Shown: positions 33,431 to 41,178 of the stretch, piece after piece
Position numbering within the stretch: the stretch's first letter is position 1
Layout: each line of letters begins with the position of its first letter
Assembly (NCBI GenBank): GCA_002162955.1
Contig: MABD01000005.1
Span: 29,949-71,126, forward strand
Origin: Gammaproteobacteria bacterium 45_16_T64
Lineage (GTDB): Bacteria; Pseudomonadota; Gammaproteobacteria; Pseudomonadales; Ketobacteraceae
Reading direction: 5' to 3'
Length of the DNA stretch: 41,178 bases
Notes under the pieces: model-generated
Seen by the model: the letters and a program-made list of their open reading frames with translations, nothing else
Databases searched by the model: none
What the model was told of the DNA's origin: nothing
Program-made: the position numbers and the translations under genes

Positions 33431-33704
33431 TACTACTACCTTCGCCTTCTTACTACTGGATTAAATAATGCCGGCAACTGTATCAGTTTCAGGCCAAAGG
33501 TCTATGGCCTAGATGCCCTAACTGGCTGCCCCAGGTAACAATTTTGTATTCGAACCAAACAAACGCCCCACGCACATTATCAACACAGCTTCTTCACCAA
33601 AATTGACCATACGGCCACGGCACTGAATCAATCGCGCCAATGCATTACCTCGCCTACAATCAGAGACTAATAGCGTCAATTAACAAACAATAAGGATGAT
33701 CGCA

Positions 33705-35021
33705 ATGAGCAGAGATCCAATGGGTATCGCTTTAGCTGCATTAAACAGCATCGCCTCTTCACCGGTCTTAGATAAGTTAGGATTACGTGAAACCCTTGAA
33801 AAAACCCTCTATCAAGGCACTAAATCGGGGTTCCAGGCAATCGGAGCCACATCCAGGCAGTTTAAGAATGTTGTAAAATTAGTGTCACCGGCCCGCCCAG
33901 CTGCTCCAGAGTCCACTACCGCAAAGAACTTGTTCGACTTAAGCCTCAGTGAAGAGCAGCAAATGATGCAGGAAAGCGTACAGCGGTTTGCCAGCGACGC
34001 TATTCGCCCAGCGGCAATGGACGCCGACGCGAACGCCTTCACTCCTGACGCTTTATCAGCAGAAATCGCCGAATTAGGCCTAACCTATTTTGCTGTCCCT
34101 GAAGAGCTTGGTGGGGCTGGCACAGAACGCTCTCCCATCACAAACATGATTGTCGCGGAGGAGCTCGCTTATGGAGACATGGGGATTGCGGTAGCGACAC
34201 TCGCGCCTATCGGCGTCGCCAATGCCCTCACCCATTGGGGCACTGCAGATCAGCAATCAAGATACTTGCCCGCTTTTTTAGATGAAAAGCCACTACTAGC
34301 ATCCATCGCTGTCGCGGAAAAAACCCCTCTGTTCGACCCGAATCAATTAAAAACATCGGCTAAATCCGTGGGCAACGGCTACATTTTGCACGGAGAGAAA
34401 GCGCTCGTGCCCTTAGCCGAAAACGCTGAACTATTCTTGGTTGCTGCCAACTTAGAAAACAAAGGCCCCCGTATATTTATTGTAGAAAGTAGCACAGAAG
34501 GTGTTACCGTTGCTGCTGACCCATCGATGGGGCTAAAAGCGGCTCAGCTAGGCAAAATAAGTTTTAATAATGTCAAAATAGAAAGTGACAATCTATTGGG
34601 TAACGATGATTTTGACTATCAAACATTTATTAATTTTTCTCGATTAAGCTGGTGCTCTCTTGCGCTAGGCACTGCCAGAGCGGTACTGGATTACACGGTG
34701 ACTTACTGTAACGAACGAGAAGCATTCGGCGAGCCCATAAGTCATCGCCAATCGGTCGCGTTCATGATCGCAAACATTGGCATTGAACTTGACAGCATGA
34801 AGGTCCTTACACAACGAGCTGTTGCGAAAGCAGAAAAAGGGCTGGATTTCACCCAAGAATCTTATCTTGCACGCGTGCTGTGTGGTGATAAATCCATGGA
34901 AATTGGCACCAATGGCGTTCAGTTATTAGGTGGGCATGGTTTCACAAAGGAACACCCTGTTGAGCGTTGGTACAGAGACCTTCGATCCATTGCGTTATTT
35001 GAAGGTGGTCTTCATCTGTAA
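33705..35021 (+). CDS. Acyl-CoA dehydrogenase family protein
   Basis: This 438-residue flavoenzyme family member carries an N-terminal extension of about 75 residues before the dehydrogenase N-domain (LSLSEEQQMMQESVQRFASDAIRP). The middle beta domain contains ASIAVAEKTPLFDP and the C-terminal helical domain contains REAFGEPISHRQSVAFMIA and VQLLGGHGFTKEHPVERWYRDLRSIALFEGGLHL. The Glu in FEGG is at the usual catalytic-base position; the protein ends five residues later, shorter than SCAD/MCAD types. AAGGA eight bases upstream supports ATG 33705 over ATG 33696. It probably oxidises acyl-CoA with FAD; it is followed by a second dehydrogenase after 33 bp. Confidence 0.88.
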   Translation: MSRDPMGIALAALNSIASSPVLDKLGLRETLEKTLYQGTKSGFQAIGATSRQFKNVVKLVSPARPAAPESTTAKNLFDLSLSEEQQMMQESVQRFASDAIRPAAMDADANAFTPDALSAEIAELGLTYFAVPEELGGAGTERSPITNMIVAEELAYGDMGIAVATLAPIGVANALTHWGTADQQSRYLPAFLDEKPLLASIAVAEKTPLFDPNQLKTSAKSVGNGYILHGEKALVPLAENAELFLVAANLENKGPRIFIVESSTEGVTVAADPSMGLKAAQLGKISFNNVKIESDNLLGNDDFDYQTFINFSRLSWCSLALGTARAVLDYTVTYCNEREAFGEPISHRQSVAFMIANIGIELDSMKVLTQRAVAKAEKGLDFTQESYLARVLCGDKSMEIGTNGVQLLGGHGFTKEHPVERWYRDLRSIALFEGGLHL

Positions 35022-35054
35022 TTCATTCTCCCCAACAGCGTAGAGGAAAAAAAC

Positions 35055-36257
35055 ATGTTATTAGAACTTCCAAAGAAATTACAAAATTTACAAGGTATGG
35101 CTTATCAGGTCGCCAACGAAATGTTGCGCCCAATATCTAGAAAGTATGATTTAGCAGAGCATGAGTACCCAAAAGAACTCGATATGGTTGCATCCATATT
35201 GGATGGCATGAATGCTGGAGATGATGACGGAGTTGGCGCAACAGAAGCGAGCAAAAAGAAAAAGAAAAAAGGCAGCGGCATAAGTAATGGCAGTAACATG
35301 GCTGCTGTTGTTGGGATCCAAGAATTCTGCTGGGGAGATACCGGTTTATTATTAACCCTACCCCGCCAAGGATTAGGCAACTCCGCCATTGCTGCTGTTG
35401 CTAATGAAGAACAACTCAAACGCTTCAAAGGCAAATGGGCGGCCATGGCAATCACTGAACCTAACACTGGATCAGATTCCGCTTCTATTCGCACTACCGC
35501 TAAAAAAGACGGCGATCATTACGTACTCAATGGTGAAAAAATATTTATCACTTCAGGCTCAAGAGCCGACATCATTGTAGTCTGGGCAACACTCGATAAA
35601 GACTTAGGCCGCTCTGCAATTAAGTCATTTGCGGTAGAACGAGGCACTCCCGGCATGGAGCTACTCCGACTAGAGCACAAACTTGGCATAAAGGCATCGG
35701 ACACCGCAGCAGTAATATTTGAAGATTGTCGCGTTCACAAAGACAACCTGCTAGGCGATGAAGAAATTGATGTAAAAAAAGGTTTCGCTGGTGTCATGGA
35801 GACGTTTGATAATACGCGTCCATTGGTTGCCGCTATGGCGGTAGGGCTTGCCAAAGCGTCTCTCGATCTTACACGGCAGACACTTAAATCCCATGTAAAA
35901 CAAGATTACTCAACACCGATCAATAGCGTCAGTGCCGCGGAAGCAGAACTTTACAGAATGGAAGCAGACTGGGAGGCAGCTCGCTTGCTTACTCTAAAAG
36001 CCGCATGGATGGCAGATAATTCAACGCCAAATTCAAAAGAAGCCTCTATCGCTAAGGCGAAAGCTGGGCGCGTATGTAATCACATCACGCTAAAATGTGT
36101 CGAGCTCTGTGCAAGCGCGGGTTACAGCGAAGACGACCTATTAGAGAAATGGGCGAGAGATTCCAAGATTCTCGACATATTTGAAGGCACTCAGCAGATC
36201 CAGCAACTTATTGTGGCACGCAGATTGTTAGGCAAGAGTTCATCAGAACTTAAATAA
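35055..36257 (+). CDS. Acyl-CoA dehydrogenase family protein
   Basis: This 400-residue acyl-CoA dehydrogenase has MAITEPNTGSDSASIRTTAKKDGDHYVLNGEKIFITSGS (FAD/substrate region), FEDCRVHKDNLLGDE, and a C-terminal DIFEGTQQIQQLIVARRLLG with the catalytic Glu. An unusual insert near residues 60-80 has six lysines in a row followed by a Gly/Ser/Asn stretch; it interrupts the N-terminal helical domain and is coded by an A-rich tract. AGAGG precedes the start. It is probably cotranscribed with the dehydrogenase upstream; the pair may act on different chain lengths or as partners. Confidence 0.9.
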   Translation: MLLELPKKLQNLQGMAYQVANEMLRPISRKYDLAEHEYPKELDMVASILDGMNAGDDDGVGATEASKKKKKKGSGISNGSNMAAVVGIQEFCWGDTGLLLTLPRQGLGNSAIAAVANEEQLKRFKGKWAAMAITEPNTGSDSASIRTTAKKDGDHYVLNGEKIFITSGSRADIIVVWATLDKDLGRSAIKSFAVERGTPGMELLRLEHKLGIKASDTAAVIFEDCRVHKDNLLGDEEIDVKKGFAGVMETFDNTRPLVAAMAVGLAKASLDLTRQTLKSHVKQDYSTPINSVSAAEAELYRMEADWEAARLLTLKAAWMADNSTPNSKEASIAKAKAGRVCNHITLKCVELCASAGYSEDDLLEKWARDSKILDIFEGTQQIQQLIVARRLLGKSSSELK

Positions 36258-36266
36258 AGGGAAAAC

Positions 36267-36297
36267 CGCCTTGTCTCTACGACCTAGAGCCAAGGCG
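36267..36297 (-). terminator. Hairpin terminator between convergent genes
   Basis: CGCCTTG pairs with CAAGGCG and, after one mismatch, CTCTA pairs with TAGAG around a 5-nt loop. On the minus strand it is followed by GTTTTCCCTTT, which fits termination of the leftward CapA gene; for the rightward dehydrogenase gene there is no T-run. Confidence 0.6.
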
Positions 36298-36305
36298 AAA
36301 CCTCA

Positions 36306-37793
36306 CTACTTCGGTGTATCCCGAAAAGATTTCCATTTGATCATTGCACCAATTGAATTTATGGCCGTTAACCCACTAATTTTCCACTGATCAAATAAAC
36401 CTAAGCCAGGCCCCTCCATATGCCTGCGAGGATACCCCGCCAACTCGCTTACGTCATTGACACAGAAATCCCACGGGCAATACTCTCCGCTCTCATCGAG
36501 CAATGTAAGCTTTTGAGCCCCATGGGGAGGGTTAAACGTGTAATCATAGGTGTAAGTATATTGTGGTGAATGCCAGTCAACGTCACCAGATTCACTTTTA
36601 TCCAACGACAACTCCGCTATCGTACCTAACTGCTGCCAGAAAAAGGGGGTGTATGACGTGAAATTCCCCAACGAATAATAAACCATCGACTTTCGAGGCT
36701 TACCATCAGGGGTGTTCATAAGGCACTGGTATTCATTACCAGAGACCGTAAGCTGAGGAAATAATTTTTCATACCCATTAAAGAAACAGACTTCCGCCGG
36801 CTGTGGCACATGGGTGTGAGCACCAACGACCACATCCGCTCCAAGACGCATCAACTCCCTCGCTATTTGCATCTGCTTAGGCTGTGGATACATATCATGC
36901 TCTACCCCCCAGTGAATACTGATGATTTTAAAATCAATACCATTTTTATCCATCTGCGCCAGCGCATTCTTTATCGGTGAATAATCTAAACTGCAAGGTT
37001 CCTGCCACTGCAAATAGGGCACCATCGCGAGCCCCTCTAAGATTGGATTAATCGGCCTTGCGCTTTTCTCTAATGCCCCGACATCATTCACAAAAGTGGT
37101 TACCGCATAATAACCAACACTCACCCCTTCGACTTCCACAACAGTGTAAGGAGTTGAAGCCCCCTCAATTACCACTCCATTGTGCTGAATACCCAACTTT
37201 TCCAGCAAATCAACGGTGTCATCAATTGCATCATCGGGATAATCGTAAATATGGTTATTCGCCAGTGATAATGCGCTGAAGATATTGCTCCCATCCTCGC
37301 GCCGAAAAGCGCTAAGCAGCGTTGGATCAGAGTTCATCATAAACAGACTTTCAGGAGGAAGCTCATAGCTTGGGGAGATTAATGTCTCTAAATTTCCCAA
37401 CACAATATCTATCGCGCCCAAGTGGCGATTCACTTTTTCATCCACAAAGAAAGGCTGCTCTGTGGGCATTCGCATAATATCCCCTACCGAAGCCAGCGAG
37501 ACGTTATGCATTGGTGTCGACACAGTAGAAATATCCGCAAGCGAAGCCAGTAGTTTCTTTTGATTGGTAAAATGCTGATTCATTGAATCAGATACCGACC
37601 ATCCCTTAGTCGCAATCTGATAGGGAACCGCGTTAAAAAGCCGAGGAATTGCCACGTCAGGTACATCATCAGGCACGCACCCATCCCCCATCGCCATTGC
37701 ATTACCCGTAACCATACATGACATAACACACCAAACTAGAACATTAAGGTGCGAAATAATTGCCACTCGTCTTTTTCTTGATCTTATTATCAC
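36306..37793 (-). CDS. CapA/PgsA-type metallophosphatase-fold protein
   Basis: This 495-residue secreted protein has a signal sequence ending near residue 35. The body matches the bacterial capsule synthesis protein CapA family (PF09587): SLASVGDIMRMP, DIVLGNLETLIS, ALSLANNHIYDY, IISIHWGVEHDMYP, VVVGAHTHVPQP and VYYSLGNF carry the expected Asp, Asn and His metal ligands in order. In Bacillus CapA takes part in poly-gamma-glutamate export; in Gram-negative bacteria many homologues have unknown roles. No other capB/capC genes are here. It overlaps a small membrane-protein gene by 4 bp, so the two form one unit. Confidence 0.88.
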   Translation of the reverse strand: MIIRSRKRRVAIISHLNVLVWCVMSCMVTGNAMAMGDGCVPDDVPDVAIPRLFNAVPYQIATKGWSVSDSMNQHFTNQKKLLASLADISTVSTPMHNVSLASVGDIMRMPTEQPFFVDEKVNRHLGAIDIVLGNLETLISPSYELPPESLFMMNSDPTLLSAFRREDGSNIFSALSLANNHIYDYPDDAIDDTVDLLEKLGIQHNGVVIEGASTPYTVVEVEGVSVGYYAVTTFVNDVGALEKSARPINPILEGLAMVPYLQWQEPCSLDYSPIKNALAQMDKNGIDFKIISIHWGVEHDMYPQPKQMQIARELMRLGADVVVGAHTHVPQPAEVCFFNGYEKLFPQLTVSGNEYQCLMNTPDGKPRKSMVYYSLGNFTSYTPFFWQQLGTIAELSLDKSESGDVDWHSPQYTYTYDYTFNPPHGAQKLTLLDESGEYCPWDFCVNDVSELAGYPRRHMEGPGLGLFDQWKISGLTAINSIGAMIKWKSFRDTPK

Positions 37794-38395
37794 TTCATAT
37801 CTCCTCGTGAAGAGAATTTATGCAATAACAATGCAGGCATCGCTAACAAAATCATCATTACCCAATTAACCCAATTTAACGGACTTAATAAATCGCCAAC
37901 CGCACCATAGCCTCGAACCATGAGCGTTCCAGCCATTGCCACAAAAACAAAAGCAAACACACTGAAAAAACACAGGTAACTTAACCATAGCAACACTCTA
38001 CTGAACAAAGACCTTGCCTGTTTCGACGGTTTCTTTGCTCCTTCATTACAACCCCTAATTGACCGATAAATTGATAGAGTCGCATAGATAGTAGGGGCCA
38101 AACTAAAGTAGTAAACCTGATCAAAACCACCCAGCTGACCATCAAAAAACAGATAAAGCATCCATGCGCCAGACATCGGTGTAAGCACAACCCCTAACCA
38201 TAATGGCCACGAAAGTTTGGCACTCCTCTTCAACGAAGCATCGAAAAAGACCTTCCACAAACAAAGAAAGCTATAGGACGCAACCACAAGCATCGCTATC
38301 CCCCCCACTTCGCCCCCCACCAACGTCAATACAATTGACAGTGAAAACATTAGCGTAGGCGGTAACAACAACAATAGAGACACAATGATATACAC
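37790..38395 (-). CDS. Multi-pass membrane protein of unknown function
   Basis: A 201-residue hydrophobic protein with about six predicted membrane helices, for example IIVSLLLLLPPTLMFSLSIV near the start and WVNWVMMILLAMPALLLH at the end. A basic cytoplasmic loop (GAKKPSKQARS) lies near the middle. No family was recognised. Its stop overlaps the start of the CapA-type gene, so it is cotranscribed and probably works with it. The start lies beside a long non-coding stretch. Confidence 0.72.
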   Translation of the reverse strand: MYIIVSLLLLLPPTLMFSLSIVLTLVGGEVGGIAMLVVASYSFLCLWKVFFDASLKRSAKLSWPLWLGVVLTPMSGAWMLYLFFDGQLGGFDQVYYFSLAPTIYATLSIYRSIRGCNEGAKKPSKQARSLFSRVLLWLSYLCFFSVFAFVFVAMAGTLMVRGYGAVGDLLSPLNWVNWVMMILLAMPALLLHKFSSRGDMK

Positions 38396-38981
38396 TGTTT
38401 GAATCCTTATATTAAGTCCATTCCAGAAAAATCAGATAATTCCATATAAACGAAAGATTACGGAAGAGTATACCAAGCAGGGCGAATTTGTGAACTCCTA
38501 AAACCGTACCCATGTTACTTTTTGTATTTATATATCAATAAGTTAGACTGAGTAAGTATAATCATTAATAGCGAAATAAACGGGCTCCTGCTGATATATA
38601 ATGGGCATTCAAGCCGGCCAAATTTGATTAGTTTGTCGACAACCATTAAAACTAAGGGATTTTCTTACACTCACTACACTTGACCGTTGCCGAATCCCAT
38701 AATATTATTGGTTGTAAGCCGAGATCATGTATTGAGATCTTGGCAATGTAGTAGCAGGTCGGTAGCAGACAGATTGTTCAAACTGCAGAGTAAGATCTTC
38801 CCATCAAACACGGAAGTCACGCAGAAGTTCTATTAAGTACTAAATTTTGACAGGTTAGATTACACTTGTTTTTTTTTAAGTAGTGCTGAAACAATGAAGT
38901 TTTAATGTTTAATACGACCGGTATTTGGACAATGCTATTCCGTTAATTCTATCAAAATCGAAAACGTAGACTGTAAGTTTT
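38396..38981. other. Long intergenic region, no gene seen
   Basis: This 586-bp gap between divergent genes is AT-rich and has stops in all frames. TATAAT-like -10 words lie near 38560 and 38595, and TTGACA is found near 38850. It contains one hairpin (38718-38744) and a run of nine or more T near 38872. A regulatory RNA is possible but I see no complete promoter-terminator pair. Confidence 0.5.
38718..38744. repeat. Intergenic hairpin
   Basis: GCCGAGATC and GATCTTGGC pair over nine bases with one G-T wobble around a 9-nt loop. It lies in the long gap and has no T-run; its role is unknown. Confidence 0.4.
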
Positions 38982-39827
38982 ATGACCAGAAGTGTACAGC
39001 AAGACGATAAACTCTTTTCCGAAAAACCGATTGATAAAGACACATTTTCGCGAGGTGTGTTAACCGGGTTGGGGCGTGATTTACAACTGCCTCAGTCTGT
39101 TGCATTAACTCAACTCCGAAAACACACGGATGAGATATTCCAGATGTGGTCTGATGGTTTTTCTGTCGTGGCCGCCACCAAGCATTTATGTGAAATTGTT
39201 CGCAAAGATGCCAAAGACGACCCGGAACTCAGCTGGCTGATTAAAGAAGAGGAAAGTAAACCTATCCTCTCTATCAAGCGGACCATTAAGAAGGAAAAGG
39301 CAGCACCAGCCCCTTCTAAAAAGGCGACCTCAACAGCCCCGGCTCGCTCCCCATCGGAACCAACCATTATTGATGGCTGGAATATATCGATGATTGATGG
39401 CACGGCCAAGCATGACAATGGCCTTGTACTTAATTTTGCGGGCAACCCAAACACAGACGATTTTTCAGTCAAACCAAGCAATCAGCCTAAAGATATTAAC
39501 GCGATAGAATCCGTAGCGTTTATCCGAGAAGGCGTGAACGCATATACAGAAGCGTTCAATAATACCACTAAGCGCAGCTTATCCAATGAACCTGCCATTC
39601 AATATGAATTGGAAGAAGGCGAGACTCAAGGCACCGTAAAGTGGTTTTCTGACAAAAAAGGCTTTGGCTTTATTTGCGCGGAACCATTTGAAGGCGACAT
39701 ATTTGTCCACCATAAAGATATTGTTGGTAAAGGCTTTCGAAAACTTCTTGTTGGACAGCAGGTTTCTTTTGTTGCTGTTGAGGGTGACCGAGGAATTCAA
39801 GCTTCAGAAGTCAAAGTACTCTCTTAG
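38982..39827 (+). CDS. Cold-shock-domain protein with unrecognised N-terminal region
   Basis: A 281-residue protein. Residues about 214-281 are a classic cold-shock domain: TVKWFSDKKGFGFICAE (RNP1) and DIFVHHKDI (RNP2). It should bind single-stranded RNA or DNA. Residues 1-90 are helical (TQLRKHTDEIFQMWSDGFSVVAATKHLCEIV) and then a Lys/Ala/Pro/Ser linker leads to a segment with WNISMIDGTAKHDNGLVLNF; neither part matches a family I know. Free CspA proteins are about 70 residues, so this is a fusion. It ends just before a strong shared terminator. Confidence 0.85.
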   Translation: MTRSVQQDDKLFSEKPIDKDTFSRGVLTGLGRDLQLPQSVALTQLRKHTDEIFQMWSDGFSVVAATKHLCEIVRKDAKDDPELSWLIKEEESKPILSIKRTIKKEKAAPAPSKKATSTAPARSPSEPTIIDGWNISMIDGTAKHDNGLVLNFAGNPNTDDFSVKPSNQPKDINAIESVAFIREGVNAYTEAFNNTTKRSLSNEPAIQYELEEGETQGTVKWFSDKKGFGFICAEPFEGDIFVHHKDIVGKGFRKLLVGQQVSFVAVEGDRGIQASEVKVLS

Positions 39828-39844
39828 CTGAAGCTCTTGAGCAC

Positions 39845-39872
39845 AAAAAAGCCGGCAAATGCCGGCTTTTTT
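39845..39872. terminator. Strong bidirectional intrinsic terminator
   Basis: Six A, GCCGGC, loop AAAT, GCCGGC and six T form a textbook stem that works on both strands. It serves the rightward cold-shock-domain gene and the leftward curlin-repeat gene. Confidence 0.92.
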
Positions 39873-39884
39873 GATGTGTATTTT

Positions 39885-40685
39885 CTAATTAGACTGGTAA
39901 ACATCCGCGCTATTGTGATTCCCCATTTGGGCAACCGTCGCTGCGTCATTGCTTCCATACTGACAAATAATCGAGTTGTTCATATTTCCAGCTTGTGATG
40001 CCAACGCATCATTGTTCATGCCTCCCTGAAGCATCACACTGCTGTTAAAGTTACCATTTTGAATGGTCAGCGCATCATTAGAATAACCGGTTTGAGAGAC
40101 GTAGTTACGGTTATTGTTTCCAGACTGACGCAAATCAGCTTCGTGATTTGAGCCTTCCTGAGCAATAGTACTCACATTTCTATCGCCCTGCTGAACCATA
40201 GTTACCCCATTTGACGACCCGGTCTGCCTAACATACGAATCATTCCCATTACCAGATTGATAACTTCTAATATCATTACCCGTACCGTGCTGCAACGTGG
40301 TTGATCGATTCCCTTCTCCTCTCTGAGCCGTACTCATTGAATTATTGTAGCCACGCTGCTCCTGGGTTGACACATTACGATCACCCGTCTGGCTTACCAT
40401 CGCCGTATTATTCGACCCATTTTGATTGCTTGATGAGGCGTTGTATGATCCTTGTTGAGACGTATATTGACGATTGCTGTAGCCTATTTGACCGCTTCGA
40501 GATGAGTTAAAGTCGCCTGCCTGGCGGGTATCTTGATCATTATTAGAGCCAACCTGATAGACCGAACCTCTATTCGCATTCCCCGTTTGCCTTACATCTG
40601 CATCATTATTGGCAGCAAAAACACTTGCCGACAATGTTGCAAAAGAAAAAACAGAAGCGATAGCAGCTAGTTTAACGTTATTCAT
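39885..40685 (-). CDS. Curlin-repeat (CsgA/CsgB-like) secreted protein
   Basis: This 266-residue secreted protein has a Sec signal ending near VFA before ANNDADV. The whole mature part is a run of 11-residue units of the form x4-Q-x-G-x2-N-x: I count 21 full units plus a partial one, with Q and G in all 21 and N in 19 (His and Asp in units 14 and 20). This is the curlin strand-turn repeat that stacks into a beta-helix amyloid; E. coli CsgA has about ten such units. One Cys is present in unit 20. No csgB, csgEFG or csgD genes are in the window. The ATG at 40685 is preferred over the GTG at 40697 because the signal peptide then begins MNNVK. It may be a subunit, a nucleator or another amyloid. 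Confidence 0.88.
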   Translation of the reverse strand: MNNVKLAAIASVFSFATLSASVFAANNDADVRQTGNANRGSVYQVGSNNDQDTRQAGDFNSSRSGQIGYSNRQYTSQQGSYNASSSNQNGSNNTAMVSQTGDRNVSTQEQRGYNNSMSTAQRGEGNRSTTLQHGTGNDIRSYQSGNGNDSYVRQTGSSNGVTMVQQGDRNVSTIAQEGSNHEADLRQSGNNNRNYVSQTGYSNDALTIQNGNFNSSVMLQGGMNNDALASQAGNMNNSIICQYGSNDAATVAQMGNHNSADVYQSN

Positions 40686-40772
40686 AATGACACCCACTTT
40701 TAGTACAGGAAAATTACATTAATAACCGAGTAATAATGAGTGACCTAAAGCACAAATCTATACTCGACCAAG

Positions 40773-40964
40773 TCACATTTTATTTTGCAGCAGATATGCC
40801 AACCCACTCACCAAACGATAAAAGTGGTGATATTCCCATTGCTTGGTTTGTTTTCTGATAAAAAGAGTTCGCGTTAGGTGAATCCCTACAAGGACAATAA
40901 CTACTAGACCTATAAGCCTAAGATGCATATTCCATTGCTGTAACGGGTCGTGCATAGCACCCAA
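40773..40964 (-). CDS. Possible small membrane protein, possibly 5'-damaged
   Basis: A 63-residue frame from a TTG (or 60 residues from ATG 40955) with one clear helix (LRLIGLVVIVLVGIHL) and a basic C-terminus. The frame stays open upstream to 41006 and encodes a second hydrophobic stretch (LSIIALPIFVSLLGA) but has no standard start there, so either the true gene begins with a rare codon or a frameshift has broken it. It lies in the same direction as the curlin gene, 87 bp away. The neighbouring stretch 40965-41110 shows no other gene. Confidence 0.35.
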   Translation of the reverse strand: MGAMHDPLQQWNMHLRLIGLVVIVLVGIHLTRTLFIRKQTKQWEYHHFYRLVSGLAYLLQNKM

Positions 40965-41110
40965 GAGCGAGACAAAAATGGGCAGCGCTATGATTGACAG
41001 ATTGCGTCACTTTCTCCCTTTAAGAAGCCCATCACATTTCAACAGAGAATTAGCAGACATAAAAAAAGCGCCTTACGGCACTGCTGTCCCACAGTGAGTG
41101 ACTAAATAAG

Positions 41111-41178
41111 AAAGCCTGAATCTAAATAGATATAATGTGAGTGCGAACAAACGTTATAGCTATAAGGATTCAGGCTTT
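41111..41178. repeat. 68-bp imperfect inverted repeat at the window end
   Basis: AAAGCCTGAATC at 41111-41122 has its exact reverse complement at 41167-41178, and similarity continues inward (ATAG, TATAA and GT matches) for about 28 bases on each arm around a loop of roughly 12 nt. There is no T-run and no open frame. It could be a mobile-element end, a small palindromic element or a strong hairpin. Confidence 0.6.

Noticed and set aside
35105-35494. 129-residue minus-strand frame with poly-Phe
   Set aside because: It is the antisense of the Lys-rich insert of the second acyl-CoA dehydrogenase.
39885-40685. CRISPR-like or tandem DNA repeat
   Set aside because: The regularity is at protein level (11-residue curlin units); the DNA units differ and have no spacers.
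41141-41165. Integron attC core site
   Set aside because: The GTTATAG word does not fit GTTRRRY and no partner core or cassette layout is visible.

Overview
The window looks like chromosomal DNA of a free-living, probably marine gammaproteobacterium. The base composition is moderately AT-rich by eye and genes are tightly packed with many ATGA overlaps. The gene families also fit: Vibrio-like syp exopolysaccharide genes, a group III truncated haemoglobin, two acyl-CoA dehydrogenases and a curlin-repeat protein. I cannot name the genus. No tRNA, rRNA, CRISPR array or transposase was seen.

Positions 1-29034 hold one large surface-polysaccharide locus that I read as a rearranged and extended relative of the symbiosis polysaccharide (syp) locus of Vibrio fischeri. 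From left to right: the end of a GT4 glycosyltransferase; a secreted DUF4114/LruC protein with a Gly-rich lipoprotein; two GT4 enzymes, a Wzx flippase, a Wzy/ligase and a REC-GGDEF diguanylate cyclase; a hexapeptide acyltransferase, a phosphoethanolamine-transferase-like enzyme and a GDPD-like protein; a glycosyltransferase, a Wzz chain-length protein, a GT4 enzyme and a fused GT2/sugar-phosphate transferase (SypQ and SypR in one chain); then sypA (STAS), sypB (OmpA lipoprotein), sypC (six-SLBB exporter), sypD (CpsD-like, degenerate P-loop) and sypE (RsbW-REC-PP2C). Two single-domain receivers, a PhnD-like binding protein and a hybrid histidine kinase close the region.

The most striking regulatory signal is a set of seven sigma-54 (-24/-12) promoters, one before each transcription unit of the locus, including a divergent pair at 25.1-25.35 kb. 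About 80-120 bp upstream of the -24 element lies a shared inverted-repeat box, roughly TTYGCA-N3-TGCAA, which resembles the SypG enhancer described for V. fischeri. No sigma-54 activator gene is in the window. The locus therefore looks like one enhancer-binding-protein regulon that also takes in the LruC protein, the lipoprotein, the two receivers and the sensor module. Control after transcription would come from SypA/SypE partner switching, from c-di-GMP and from the hybrid kinase, whose C-terminal Hpt-like region has Lys where the phosphorylatable His should be.

From 29 kb onward the genes are ordinary flanking functions: a FieF-type CDF transporter, an MFS transporter divergent from an AraC regulator, a truncated globin behind a 12-bp inverted repeat, a DUF4442 thioesterase-like protein, two acyl-CoA dehydrogenases, a CapA-type protein with a small membrane protein, a cold-shock-domain protein with a novel N-terminal part, and a curlin-repeat protein with 21 perfect 11-residue units. 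The window ends in a 68-bp imperfect inverted repeat.
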